Assembly (NCBI GenBank): GCA_021325515.1
Contig: JAJPHC010000044.1
Coordinates: 17,713-81,712 of the forward strand
Direction of reading: 5' to 3'
Source: Acidobacteriota bacterium
GTDB taxonomy: Bacteria; Acidobacteriota; Thermoanaerobaculia; Gp7-AA8
Length of the DNA: 64,000 bases
Below the pieces are notes generated by a model. It was not told the origin of the DNA. It searched no databases and was given only the letters and a program-made list of their open reading frames with translations. Position 1 is the first letter of the stretch, and each line of letters opens with the position of its first letter. Of the stretch, positions 46,127 through 53,150 are shown piece after piece. A program made the position numbers and the translations under genes.

Positions 46127-46590
46127 CAGACAACAGGAAGCATGCGGCAGGCAGCAGGAACGCATCACGACCGGCGGTGGCACTTCTCGTCTGCTGCCTG
46201 CTGTCGGCTGCCTGCTGCCTCGGATGCAGGACGGTCGGCGTTTCGCGGACTGCAAACGGGTTCGCCGAAGTGTCGCCGATGATCGCGGCGGAGATGATTC
46301 TCGATTCGAATCAGGTCGTCGTCCTCGACGTCCGCACGCCCGAGCAGTTCCGCGGGCCCGAAGGCCACATCGGCGGCGCGCTGAGTGCGCCCTTCGACAG
46401 CATCGAGCGGCAGCTGCCCGAGCTGCTCCCCTATCAGAATCAGACCGTGCTCGTGTATGGCGAGACGTCGAACGACGGAGCTCTCGCGGCGAGGCTGCTG
46501 ACCGTCGCCGGATTCCGCAATGTCGTCCACATCAACGGCGGTATGCAGGCATGGATTGAACGCGGATACCGCGTTGTTAACTCGCGATAG
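46123..46590 (+). CDS. Rhodanese-like lipoprotein lacking the catalytic Cys
   Basis: A 155-residue protein with an N-terminal lipoprotein signal (LLVCCLLSAACCLGC) and a rhodanese domain (about 50-150). VVVLDVRTPEQFRGPEGHIGGA is clear, but the active-site loop reads VLVYGETSNDGALAARLL, with Gly in place of the expected Cys, so it should not act as a sulfurtransferase. The signal peptide is encoded by the AGCAGGC-type heptamer repeat (arms near 46144-46160 and 46191-46220). The gene overlaps the asparaginase by 4 bases. Confidence 0.82.
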   Translation: MTDNRKHAAGSRNASRPAVALLVCCLLSAACCLGCRTVGVSRTANGFAEVSPMIAAEMILDSNQVVVLDVRTPEQFRGPEGHIGGALSAPFDSIERQLPELLPYQNQTVLVYGETSNDGALAARLLTVAGFRNVVHINGGMQAWIERGYRVVNSR

Positions 46591-46620
46591 TTGCCTCACT
46601 TCAGTTCGAAGGAACTCCCA

Positions 46621-47676
46621 ATGAAGAAGCTGCTGCTGGCCATTGCGATGGTCTCTCTTCCGATGTATGCCCAGGTGAGCGATACGACCGCGCTCACGCG
46701 CTGGGCCACGAAGGCGCTGACGAAGTGCCCCGATTCCAAAGTCACGGTCGAAGAAGTCAAGGCGCCGCTGGTGCCTGCGAACTTCAAGGTCTTCACCGTC
46801 ACGCAGACCTCGAGCGACAAGAACTGCGGCGGACAGAAGTACCTGCTCTACTCGCCCGCCACGGGACAGATTCTGATGGGCACGGTGATTCCGCTGCCCG
46901 CCGATTCGCGCCCCGCGGAGGTGCGAGTCACGGAGACGTCGAGCGAGCTGCTGAAGACCGACGTGAAGACGACGATCAATCCGTTTCCGCTGCCGGACGG
47001 ACTCAAGTCGCTATCGATCACGAAGCAGACGGACTACGGCCCGTTCGCCTATCACGGGTTCATCGATCAGGGGCAGCACTTCCTGATCATCGCGCCGCGC
47101 GGAAACATCAAGGACGAGCCGGCGAAGATGCTGCGCGACTCACTCCAGATCCAGAACGGAGTGCGCCGCGGCAAGGCAACGTCGAAAGTCGAGATCATCG
47201 AGCTCTCCGATTTTCAATGCCCGACCTGCGGCCGCGCGCACAAAGTTGTCGAGCCTCTCATCGAGAAAGCTCTCGGCAAGATCAGCTACATCCGCATGGA
47301 TCTCCCGCTCTTCGAGCATCACGAGTGGTCGATCTATGCCGCGATGGGCGCGCGCGCCATTCACAAAGTCGCCCCCGCGAAGTACTGGAGCTACGTCAAT
47401 TTCGTCTTCGGCGATCAGGAAGCGATCGGCAAGCAGAAGTTCGATGACGTGCTCAAGCACTTCTGCGAAGACAGCGACATCGACTGGAAAGCGGTCGAGA
47501 AGATCTATCGCGATCCGAAGGAGAAGGCGCTGCTGCTCGAACAGGTCAGCCGCGCATTCGACAACGGAATCGTCTCGACGCCGACCTACATCGTGAACGG
47601 TCAGATGATCGGCTTCGGTCCGGAAGGAAAGTTCACGATCGACACGATCAAGGCAGCGATCGCAAGCGCGAAATAG
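46621..47676 (+). CDS. DsbA-like thioredoxin-fold periplasmic protein
   Basis: A 351-residue secreted protein (signal MKKLLLAIAMVSLPMYA). Residues 20-180 have no recognised domain; residues 195-350 are a DsbA/thioredoxin_4 domain with active site FQCPTCGRAH and the cis-Pro loop STPTYIVNG. It probably forms or isomerises disulfides in the periplasm, or transfers electrons to a partner; no DsbB or DsbD gene is near. ATG 46621 starts the signal peptide and is preceded by GAAGGA. An inverted repeat follows. Confidence 0.85.
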   Translation: MKKLLLAIAMVSLPMYAQVSDTTALTRWATKALTKCPDSKVTVEEVKAPLVPANFKVFTVTQTSSDKNCGGQKYLLYSPATGQILMGTVIPLPADSRPAEVRVTETSSELLKTDVKTTINPFPLPDGLKSLSITKQTDYGPFAYHGFIDQGQHFLIIAPRGNIKDEPAKMLRDSLQIQNGVRRGKATSKVEIIELSDFQCPTCGRAHKVVEPLIEKALGKISYIRMDLPLFEHHEWSIYAAMGARAIHKVAPAKYWSYVNFVFGDQEAIGKQKFDDVLKHFCEDSDIDWKAVEKIYRDPKEKALLLEQVSRAFDNGIVSTPTYIVNGQMIGFGPEGKFTIDTIKAAIASAK

Positions 47677-47681
47677 TCGGG

Positions 47682-47755
47682 GCGCTGGGAGCTGAGGCGC
47701 TGGGATACTGGGTGTGAATCCACCCAGAGCCCGCTGCTTCAGCACCCCAGCACCC
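47682..47755. repeat. Inverted repeat of GCTGGG-type units
   Basis: The left side (47682-47716, GGCGCTGGGAGCTGAGGCGC and more) pairs imperfectly with the right side (about 47722-47755, which reads back as GTGCTGGGGTGCTGAAGC). The arms are made of 7-8 base units around GCTGGG. It lies between the convergent DsbA-like gene and the 47763 gene. Confidence 0.6.
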
Positions 47756-47762
47756 TCGGTAC

Positions 47763-48146
47763 TTACCTCACGCGCGCCTCATCGGCGCTGCCCATCGAAC
47801 CCGACGGCCAGCGGTATTCGTACGCACGGCGGATGTACTGCGAGTCACGGTCGAAGTCGGTCCCGTAGTCTTCACGCAGACGCGACTCGAGATCGCCATT
47901 CCATGTCGGATATTGCGAGCGATAGTGGCGGTTCGCGGCATGGCCGAAGCGAAAAGCGGGCTCGTGCTTCTCGAACGCGTCCGCCCCTTCCGTCGCCTGG
48001 CGAATCGTGTCGCCTACGTCCTGACCGAGATCAGGCGCCGTCTTCGAGCCGAAGTCATGCTTGGTCTGCTCCCAGTCGTTACGAAACGCCTGCCGTACGT
48101 TGTTCCACGCACTGTCATGCTCGCTGTACCACGAGGGTCGATTCAT
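47763..48146 (-). CDS. Small hydrophilic protein of unknown function
   Basis: From ATG 48146 the product is 127 residues, without signal peptide or membrane segment, rich in Arg, Asp, Trp and Tyr (MNRPSWYSEHDSAWNNVRQA). The helical first half (NDWEQTKHDFG...GQDVGDTIRQATEG) resembles proteins of unknown function found in stress or desiccation settings, but the link is weak. A perfect AGGAGG lies 8 bases upstream, and half of it is inside a stable hairpin, which suggests translational control. The heptamer array lies upstream. Confidence 0.6.
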   Translation of the reverse strand: MNRPSWYSEHDSAWNNVRQAFRNDWEQTKHDFGSKTAPDLGQDVGDTIRQATEGADAFEKHEPAFRFGHAANRHYRSQYPTWNGDLESRLREDYGTDFDRDSQYIRRAYEYRWPSGSMGSADEARVR

Positions 48147-48154
48147 TCGTCTAG

Positions 48155-48183
48155 TCCTCCTTTGTGTGATGCCACACAAAGGA
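48155..48183 (-). promoter_or_regulatory. Hairpin that can mask the AGGAGG of the 47763-48146 gene
   Basis: On the minus strand, TCCTTTGTGTG and CACACAAAGGA form a perfect 11-bp stem with a 4-base loop (48158-48183). The second arm runs into AGGAGG (48155-48160), so three of its bases are paired. The layout fits a switch or RNA-thermometer-like element, or alternatively an operator. Confidence 0.5.
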
Positions 48184-48215
48184 AGGAGAGCAAGACGCGA
48201 GCCGAAGGACGATCG

Positions 48216-48370
48216 ACTAGTGACGAGTGATGAGTGACGAGTGTTGAGTGATGAGACTAGTCGCTCGTCACTAGTCGCTCGTCACTAGTCACTCATCACT
48301 AGTCACTCATCACTAGTCACTCATCACTAGTCACTCATCACTCGTCACTCATCACTAGTCACTCGTCACT
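48216..48370. repeat. Heptamer inverted array (CACTAGT/CACTCAT units)
   Basis: About 20 heptamers of the form CACTAGT, CACTCAT, CACTCGT or CGCTCGT run from about 48256 to 48370. About five inverted units lie in 48216-48255 (ACTAGTG, ACGAGTG, ATGAGTG). The left arm is shorter than the right, so the hairpin is unequal. The array fills most of the 226-base gap between the two minus-strand genes. It is not a CRISPR array: units are 7 bases with no spacers. Confidence 0.9.
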
Positions 48371-48372
48371 GC

Positions 48373-49185
48373 CTAGAACCCCACCGACACCTTCGCGGCG
48401 TAGCTCCGCTGTTCGGCCTGGGTCACCTGCAGTACGATCTTCGGCACGAGCAGCGAGATGCGGACGCCTGCCGTATAGCGATTGATGCTGCCCTTGTTCT
48501 GCAGGTTGAAGTTGATCGTGTCGATCGATCCCTTCGCGTCGTAGCGCATGCGTCCCACGGACGCGAACGGCATCAGCGGGCCGAACCCTTTGCTGATGTA
48601 GGCCTCGACGCCATACGTCTTGAGCTTGAACACATCGACGCCGCTCAGCTTCGAGTAGACGCCGCGCAGCGACACTTCCGGCGTCGCCACCGTCCCGCGC
48701 ACGAGCGGGACATCCATCGCGCCGCCGTAGGTCTTCGCCCCCGTGTTGTTGATCTTGGCGTAGGAAGCGGAAAGCGTCCCGCCGCCGTAACCCTTCGACA
48801 CGATGATGCGCGGCACGCCGACATACCCGCCGCTCACGGTGATGTCCTTCGACACGGAGTTCTTCCAGTACGAAGCCTTGTCGTCGATATGCACGAGGTT
48901 CGCGCCGATGCCGGCATCGAAGTGCAGCAGTCCCGACGCGCGCGCCGGAGCGATCGGATCGGCATAGATGCCTTGTGCGATGAGCCGCGAGAACGTCGCG
49001 AAATCATCCGGCGTGATCACCGGCTTGAACTTGATGTCGTCCGCCGCGCGCAACGGCGTCACGGCCAGCAGCGTCAGAAGAGCTGCGAGATGTAGTCGTT
49101 GCTGAGAAGAAAACCCGCGGGCGTAAAGGCGACGCGCGATCCCGCCCGCCGCAACCACCCCTCGCGCAATCCACGATCCGTCCAT
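48373..49185 (-). CDS. Putative outer-membrane beta-barrel protein
   Basis: A protein of up to 270 residues. A hydrophobic segment (HLAALLTLLAVTPLRA) reads as a signal peptide core. The mature part (from ADDIKF) shows alternating beta-strands (GLLHFDAGIGANLVHI, TYGGAMDVPL) and ends KVSVGF, with the terminal Phe typical of outer-membrane proteins. No ATG or GTG lies near the signal; the nearest starts (ATG 49185, or GTG at 49158) are inside the 3' end of hemW, so the true start is uncertain and the overlap with hemW is over 80 bases. Function unknown. Confidence 0.5.
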   Translation of the reverse strand: MDGSWIARGVVAAGGIARRLYARGFSSQQRLHLAALLTLLAVTPLRAADDIKFKPVITPDDFATFSRLIAQGIYADPIAPARASGLLHFDAGIGANLVHIDDKASYWKNSVSKDITVSGGYVGVPRIIVSKGYGGGTLSASYAKINNTGAKTYGGAMDVPLVRGTVATPEVSLRGVYSKLSGVDVFKLKTYGVEAYISKGFGPLMPFASVGRMRYDAKGSIDTINFNLQNKGSINRYTAGVRISLLVPKIVLQVTQAEQRSYAAKVSVGF

Positions 49186-50198
49186 TCCACTGCCTCCTGT
49201 CCGCAGAGCTCAATGATCTCTTCATAGTGTATCCCGCGGCTCTGCCGCAACTGCAGAAAGAGCAGCTCATGCCGCCTCTCGTCCGCGCTCAGCTCTTCAC
49301 TGAACTCCTCGGCGTGCACGGGATCGGCGATGTAGCGATGGATGTCGCGCGTGTTCGCGAAGCGCCGCTCGGCGAGGAACGAGTGCGCGCCGATCCCGAG
49401 CCCGAGGTAGGGCTCGCGCCGCCAGTAGCGCAGGTTGTGCTGCGATTCCTCCCCCGCCCGCGCGAAGTTGCTGATCTCATACTGCTCGAGCCCTGCGCGC
49501 GCGAGCGTCTCCACGGCTTCCAGGTAGAGGCGCGCAACGTCATCCTCTTCAGGAAGGGTCGTGCGGCCGCGCGCCACCTGCACCTGCAACGGCGTCTTCT
49601 CGTCGAGGTCGAGCATGTAGAGCGAGAGATGTCCCGCGCCGAGCGCGATGGCTTCATCGAGCGACGCGCGAAAAGACTCGATCGTCTGCCGCGGGAGACC
49701 GAGGATGAGATCGAGGTTCGTGCGGAAGCCGGATGCCACGGCTCTCCGCACCGCATCACGCGCGGCATTCGCATCGTGAATGCGGCCGATCTGCCTCAGC
49801 TCGTCGTCGTTGAACGACTGCACACCGATCGACAGGCGGTCGACTCCCATCGCCTGCCATCGCGCGATCGCCTCGTCGTCGATGTCCTCGGGATTTGCCT
49901 CGAGTGTGAATTCGCGCAGCCGGTTGCCGCCACGAAGTGCGGACGAGACCTCCGCGCTCCTTCTCGTCCGCGACGGTGTTCCCCCGCCGAAGTACAACGT
50001 GTCGAGCTCGCCGACTGGCTGTCTTGCTTCGATCTCACGCAGCAGCGCATCGACGTACTGATCCTCGAGCGCCATGTTCGTACTGATGACGAACGGGCAA
50101 TAGGCGCAATGCGTCGCGCAGAACGGAAGATGGACATAGGCGCCCAGCGATGCGTGCTGACGCGGGCTCGAGGGCTCCGGCGGAGGGGGACCATCCAT
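49074..50198 (-). CDS. hemW: Radical SAM HemW-like heme chaperone
   Basis: A 374-residue radical SAM protein of the HemW family, which binds heme and delivers it to targets; it was earlier annotated as oxygen-independent coproporphyrinogen oxidase. The 4Fe-4S motif is CATHCAYC in VHLPFCATHCAYCPFV near residue 25. GGGTPSRTR near 65 is the SAM-side loop. The C-terminal HemW region (about 275-374) includes RRHELLFLQLRQSRGI. The N-terminal Cys that marks true HemN is absent, favouring HemW. CATAAT lies 8 bases before the ATG. It is divergent from the HD-GYP gene across 77 bases. Confidence 0.87.
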   Translation of the reverse strand: MDGPPPPEPSSPRQHASLGAYVHLPFCATHCAYCPFVISTNMALEDQYVDALLREIEARQPVGELDTLYFGGGTPSRTRRSAEVSSALRGGNRLREFTLEANPEDIDDEAIARWQAMGVDRLSIGVQSFNDDELRQIGRIHDANAARDAVRRAVASGFRTNLDLILGLPRQTIESFRASLDEAIALGAGHLSLYMLDLDEKTPLQVQVARGRTTLPEEDDVARLYLEAVETLARAGLEQYEISNFARAGEESQHNLRYWRREPYLGLGIGAHSFLAERRFANTRDIHRYIADPVHAEEFSEELSADERRHELLFLQLRQSRGIHYEEIIELCGQEAVEWTDRGLREGWLRRAGSRVAFTPAGFLLSNDYISQLF

Positions 50199-50206
50199 TC
50201 GCGCAG

Positions 50207-50212
50207 ATTATG
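50207..50212 (-). promoter_or_regulatory. -10-like hexamer close to the hemW start
   Basis: CATAAT on the minus strand ends 8 bases before the hemW ATG, with no ribosome site between. It is the minus-strand half of the divergent region shared with the HD-GYP gene. Confidence 0.45.
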
Positions 50213-50260
50213 AGGGCGTTTCTCACCATGCGCCCGCGAGCCCCGCGCAAGCGCGTACCC

Positions 50261-50266
50261 TATAAT
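50261..50266 (+). promoter_or_regulatory. -10-like TATAAT close to the HD-GYP start
   Basis: A perfect TATAAT ends 9 bases before the ATG at 50276, with no ribosome site in between: the best leaderless candidate in the window. No clear -35 is seen. Confidence 0.55.
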
Positions 50267-50275
50267 TTGATCGCA

Positions 50276-52012
50276 ATGTCGGATACGCCCGCCCCCGCTT
50301 CCCGCCGGCCGCGACTGCTGTGGACGCTACTCGGCGCGATGGTCATCGTCGCCCTTCTGCCGCTGCTCGTGTCGCACTGGTTTCTCATCGGCATCAATCG
50401 CGACTCGCTCGAAACACTCGAGCGGAAGTACCTCACCCGCTCCGCCGTGGGCATCGCCACCGACGTTCAGAACATCCTGCTCAACAACACGCAGCAACTG
50501 ACGAAGGTCGCCGGCAGCATTCGCATCATGAAGAAGGCGCTGCCGCCGGGCGGCGATCCCTTCACGTATGCCGCGGAGACGAACTGGATTACGGACTACC
50601 TGACGCCGGACAGCGATCTGCTCGCGCTGCGTCTGCTCAACAGCGCCGGCGCAGGAGCCGAGGCGAAGCCGGCCGGACTCGATCCGGCGGTGCAGCAGGA
50701 GATGACGACCGCGCTCGACATCGCCAACAAAGGGCAGACGTACACGGGCGCGTTCCAGCACATCACGTCGGTGAATCAGCCGGCGATCGTCGTCGCCGTT
50801 CCGGTCATCGACGAAGGCAGAGTGATCGGCGCCGTCGAAGGGCTGATCAGCCTGAAGCGCATCAGCGATCACATTCGCGACGAAGGAAAGGGCGATGTCA
50901 CTGCATTCATCGTCGATCGAAGCGGCAAGGTGCTGATGCACAGCGAGCCGAGCGTCGACGTGCAGCGCCCCGACTTTTCGTCTCTCAAGATCGTCCAGGA
51001 GTTCAAGAAGAACCCGTTGCGGCTGACCGAGTCCTACACCGACCGGCAGGGCGGCCGCGAAATGAAGATGCTCGGCACCGTCGCACCGGTCGGACGTCCC
51101 GACTGGGGCGTCGTCGTACAGAAGCCGGAAGAGAAGGCCTATGCGTCGGTGAGCAAGATGATCCGGGCGACCGTCGAATCGAGCGGACTCGCGCTGCTGT
51201 TCGCGATCATCGTGGCGGTGATCTTCGCCTCCGGCATCGCGCGGCCGATCCGGCTTCTCGCCGAGCGGACCGCGGAGATCGCGCGCGGCAATTACCAGCA
51301 GCGCGTCGAGCTGAAGACGCACAACGAGATCGGCGAGCTCGCCACGAACTTCAACTCGATGTCGACGGCGATCGAACATGCCGTCGAGCAGTTGAAGAAG
51401 GCCGCGAACGAAAATCACCTCCTCTTCATCAACTCCGTCCGCATGCTCGCCGCGGCGATCGACGCGAAGGACCCGTATACGCGCGGCCACTCCGAGCGCG
51501 TGGCACGCTACTCGATCGGCATCGGAAAACACCTCAACCTTTCCGAGAAGGAGATGCGCAATCTCCGCATCTCGGCGCTGCTGCACGACGTCGGCAAGAT
51601 CGGCATCGACGACCGCATCCTCCGCAAGCCGGGTGCGCTCAGCGATGACGAGTTCGAGGTGATGAAGGGACATCCGGCGAAGGGAGCCGCGATCATGAGC
51701 GGCGTCGCGCAGTTGATCGACATCATCCCCGGGATGAAGTACCACCACGAGAAGTGGAGCGGCGGCGGTTATCCCGACGGCATCGAGGGGGATGAGATCC
51801 CGATGCAGGCGCGCATCGTGGCGATCGCCGACACGTTCGACGCGATGACGACCAACCGCCCCTATCAGAAGGCGATGGAAGTGAACTACGTCGTCGACAA
51901 GATCAAGAGCTTCGCCGGCACGCGCTTCGACCCGAAGGTCGTGGAGGCATTCGTGCAGGCCGTGAAGCGGGGCGACATCCAGATCGAAGAGCAGGTGCGA
52001 GGCGCGGCCTGA
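50276..52012 (+). CDS. dCache-HAMP-HD-GYP signalling protein
   Basis: A 578-residue membrane protein from ATG 50276. A signal-anchor helix (about 15-35), a large periplasmic sensor region of dCache type (about 40-300), a second membrane helix (about 300-325), HAMP (about 325-380) and a C-terminal HD-GYP domain (about 395-560). The HD motif is ALLHDVGKIG and the GYP motif is SGGGYPDGI. HD-GYP enzymes break down cyclic di-GMP (some act on cGAMP), so this protein likely links an external signal to c-di-GMP levels. The start is fixed by the TATAAT 9 bases upstream. Divergent from hemW. Confidence 0.88.
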   Translation: MSDTPAPASRRPRLLWTLLGAMVIVALLPLLVSHWFLIGINRDSLETLERKYLTRSAVGIATDVQNILLNNTQQLTKVAGSIRIMKKALPPGGDPFTYAAETNWITDYLTPDSDLLALRLLNSAGAGAEAKPAGLDPAVQQEMTTALDIANKGQTYTGAFQHITSVNQPAIVVAVPVIDEGRVIGAVEGLISLKRISDHIRDEGKGDVTAFIVDRSGKVLMHSEPSVDVQRPDFSSLKIVQEFKKNPLRLTESYTDRQGGREMKMLGTVAPVGRPDWGVVVQKPEEKAYASVSKMIRATVESSGLALLFAIIVAVIFASGIARPIRLLAERTAEIARGNYQQRVELKTHNEIGELATNFNSMSTAIEHAVEQLKKAANENHLLFINSVRMLAAAIDAKDPYTRGHSERVARYSIGIGKHLNLSEKEMRNLRISALLHDVGKIGIDDRILRKPGALSDDEFEVMKGHPAKGAAIMSGVAQLIDIIPGMKYHHEKWSGGGYPDGIEGDEIPMQARIVAIADTFDAMTTNRPYQKAMEVNYVVDKIKSFAGTRFDPKVVEAFVQAVKRGDIQIEEQVRGAA

Positions 52013-52038
52013 TTTCCATCGACTCCGCAGAATTCAGA

Positions 52039-52770
52039 ATGCCTGCGACGCGGCCACGGTCCTTTTTCATTTTCGCGTTTCTACTCCTTGCGACCCTTCC
52101 CCTTTTCGGCGCAACCGATCCTCTCGCCGCGCAGCGCAGGTCGGTCGCGGCCCTGCTCCGCGGCGAGCCTGACGCAGCGTTGCAGCAGCTCGGCGGAATG
52201 CCGACCAGCGGCTCCAGCGCACCCGAGGTCGAGAACCTGAAGGGTCTGGCGCTGATGATGCGCGGGGATGCGCGAGCGGCGCTTCCCTTCTTCGAGAAGG
52301 CGCTGCCGCTGGAGGCCGCGCGCTTCAATCGCGCCGTCGCGCTCCTCAAGCTCGGCCGCTATGCCGATGCGTCGGCGGAATTCGTCAAGCTCTACGGCGA
52401 CGGGAAATCGACGCTGCGAGCTTCCGCCGCCTATCACAACGCGCTCGCCCTCGATGCCCTCCGGAAACCGGACGAGGCGATCACGTGGCTCACGCGTGCA
52501 CTCGACGCCGATGCCGCGTTCGACTCCGCACTCCTCTACCTCGGCGTGCTGTATGAGCGCGGCGGCGACATGCAGGCCGCCGGCAAAGCCTACAAGCAAT
52601 TCCTCGATCGCCATCCGGCTTCGACGGTGGCAATGCTACGCTTCGGAGTCGCAGCACAACGAGCCGGCCACAACGATGTGGCCCGCACGTATTTCGGCAA
52701 GATCGTTTCGACCGCGCCCAACTCCGCGGAAGCCGCGGAGGCGCGGATGTATCTCGAGATGTGGGAGTGA
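52039..52770 (+). CDS. Secreted TPR-repeat protein
   Basis: A 243-residue protein with an N-terminal signal or anchor (SFFIFAFLLLATLPLFG) and several tetratricopeptide-like helical pairs from about residue 35 to the end (for example RFNRAVALLKLGRYADASAEF and DSALLYLGVLYERGGDMQAA). TPR arrays bind other proteins, so it is probably an envelope scaffold; the partner is unknown. It starts 27 bases after the HD-GYP gene and may be co-transcribed. Confidence 0.75.
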   Translation: MPATRPRSFFIFAFLLLATLPLFGATDPLAAQRRSVAALLRGEPDAALQQLGGMPTSGSSAPEVENLKGLALMMRGDARAALPFFEKALPLEAARFNRAVALLKLGRYADASAEFVKLYGDGKSTLRASAAYHNALALDALRKPDEAITWLTRALDADAAFDSALLYLGVLYERGGDMQAAGKAYKQFLDRHPASTVAMLRFGVAAQRAGHNDVARTYFGKIVSTAPNSAEAAEARMYLEMWE

Positions 52771-52780
52771 CCGGCTTCGA

Positions 52781-53143
52781 ATGGCGTTTCACGGAATCCT
52801 CGCCCAACTGCTCAGCTCCATCCCCGGCTCGATCGCCGCAATCTTCGTCGATTGGGAGGGAGAGACGGTCGCCCTGATCACGGCGCACGATCTCGAGCAG
52901 GACGAGCTCAAGGCGCTCAGCGCCTATCAGGTGATTTTTCTGACGCAACTTCGCAATCTCTGCCGCGACCTCGAGGTCGGCACGCCGCAGCGTTTCAAGG
53001 TGGATTTCGAACGGCGCAAGGTCCTCACCTGCGACGTGCGCGACGGATACTTCCTCGTGATGCTCGCCGACGCCGAGGCCAACGAAGGGCGCGCATGGCA
53101 TCACCTAGAGCGATGCAGGCTGGACCTGCTCGAGGAGATGTAG
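52781..53143 (+). CDS. Roadblock/LC7-like (MglB-type) protein
   Basis: A 120-residue protein that starts MAFHGILAQLLSSIPGSIAA and has the roadblock/LC7 pattern, including IFVDWEGETVALITAHDLEQDE near residue 20-45 and the later strand RKVLTCDVRDGYFLVMLADA. Such proteins act as regulators of small GTPases (MglB on MglA), but no MglA gene is in the window. Ten bases separate it from the TPR gene. Confidence 0.65.
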   Translation: MAFHGILAQLLSSIPGSIAAIFVDWEGETVALITAHDLEQDELKALSAYQVIFLTQLRNLCRDLEVGTPQRFKVDFERRKVLTCDVRDGYFLVMLADAEANEGRAWHHLERCRLDLLEEM

Positions 53144-53150
53144 CCGCTCC

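Noticed and set aside
48216..48370. A CRISPR-like repeat array
   Set aside because: Units are 7 bases, contiguous and mirrored; there are no unique spacers and no cas genes.
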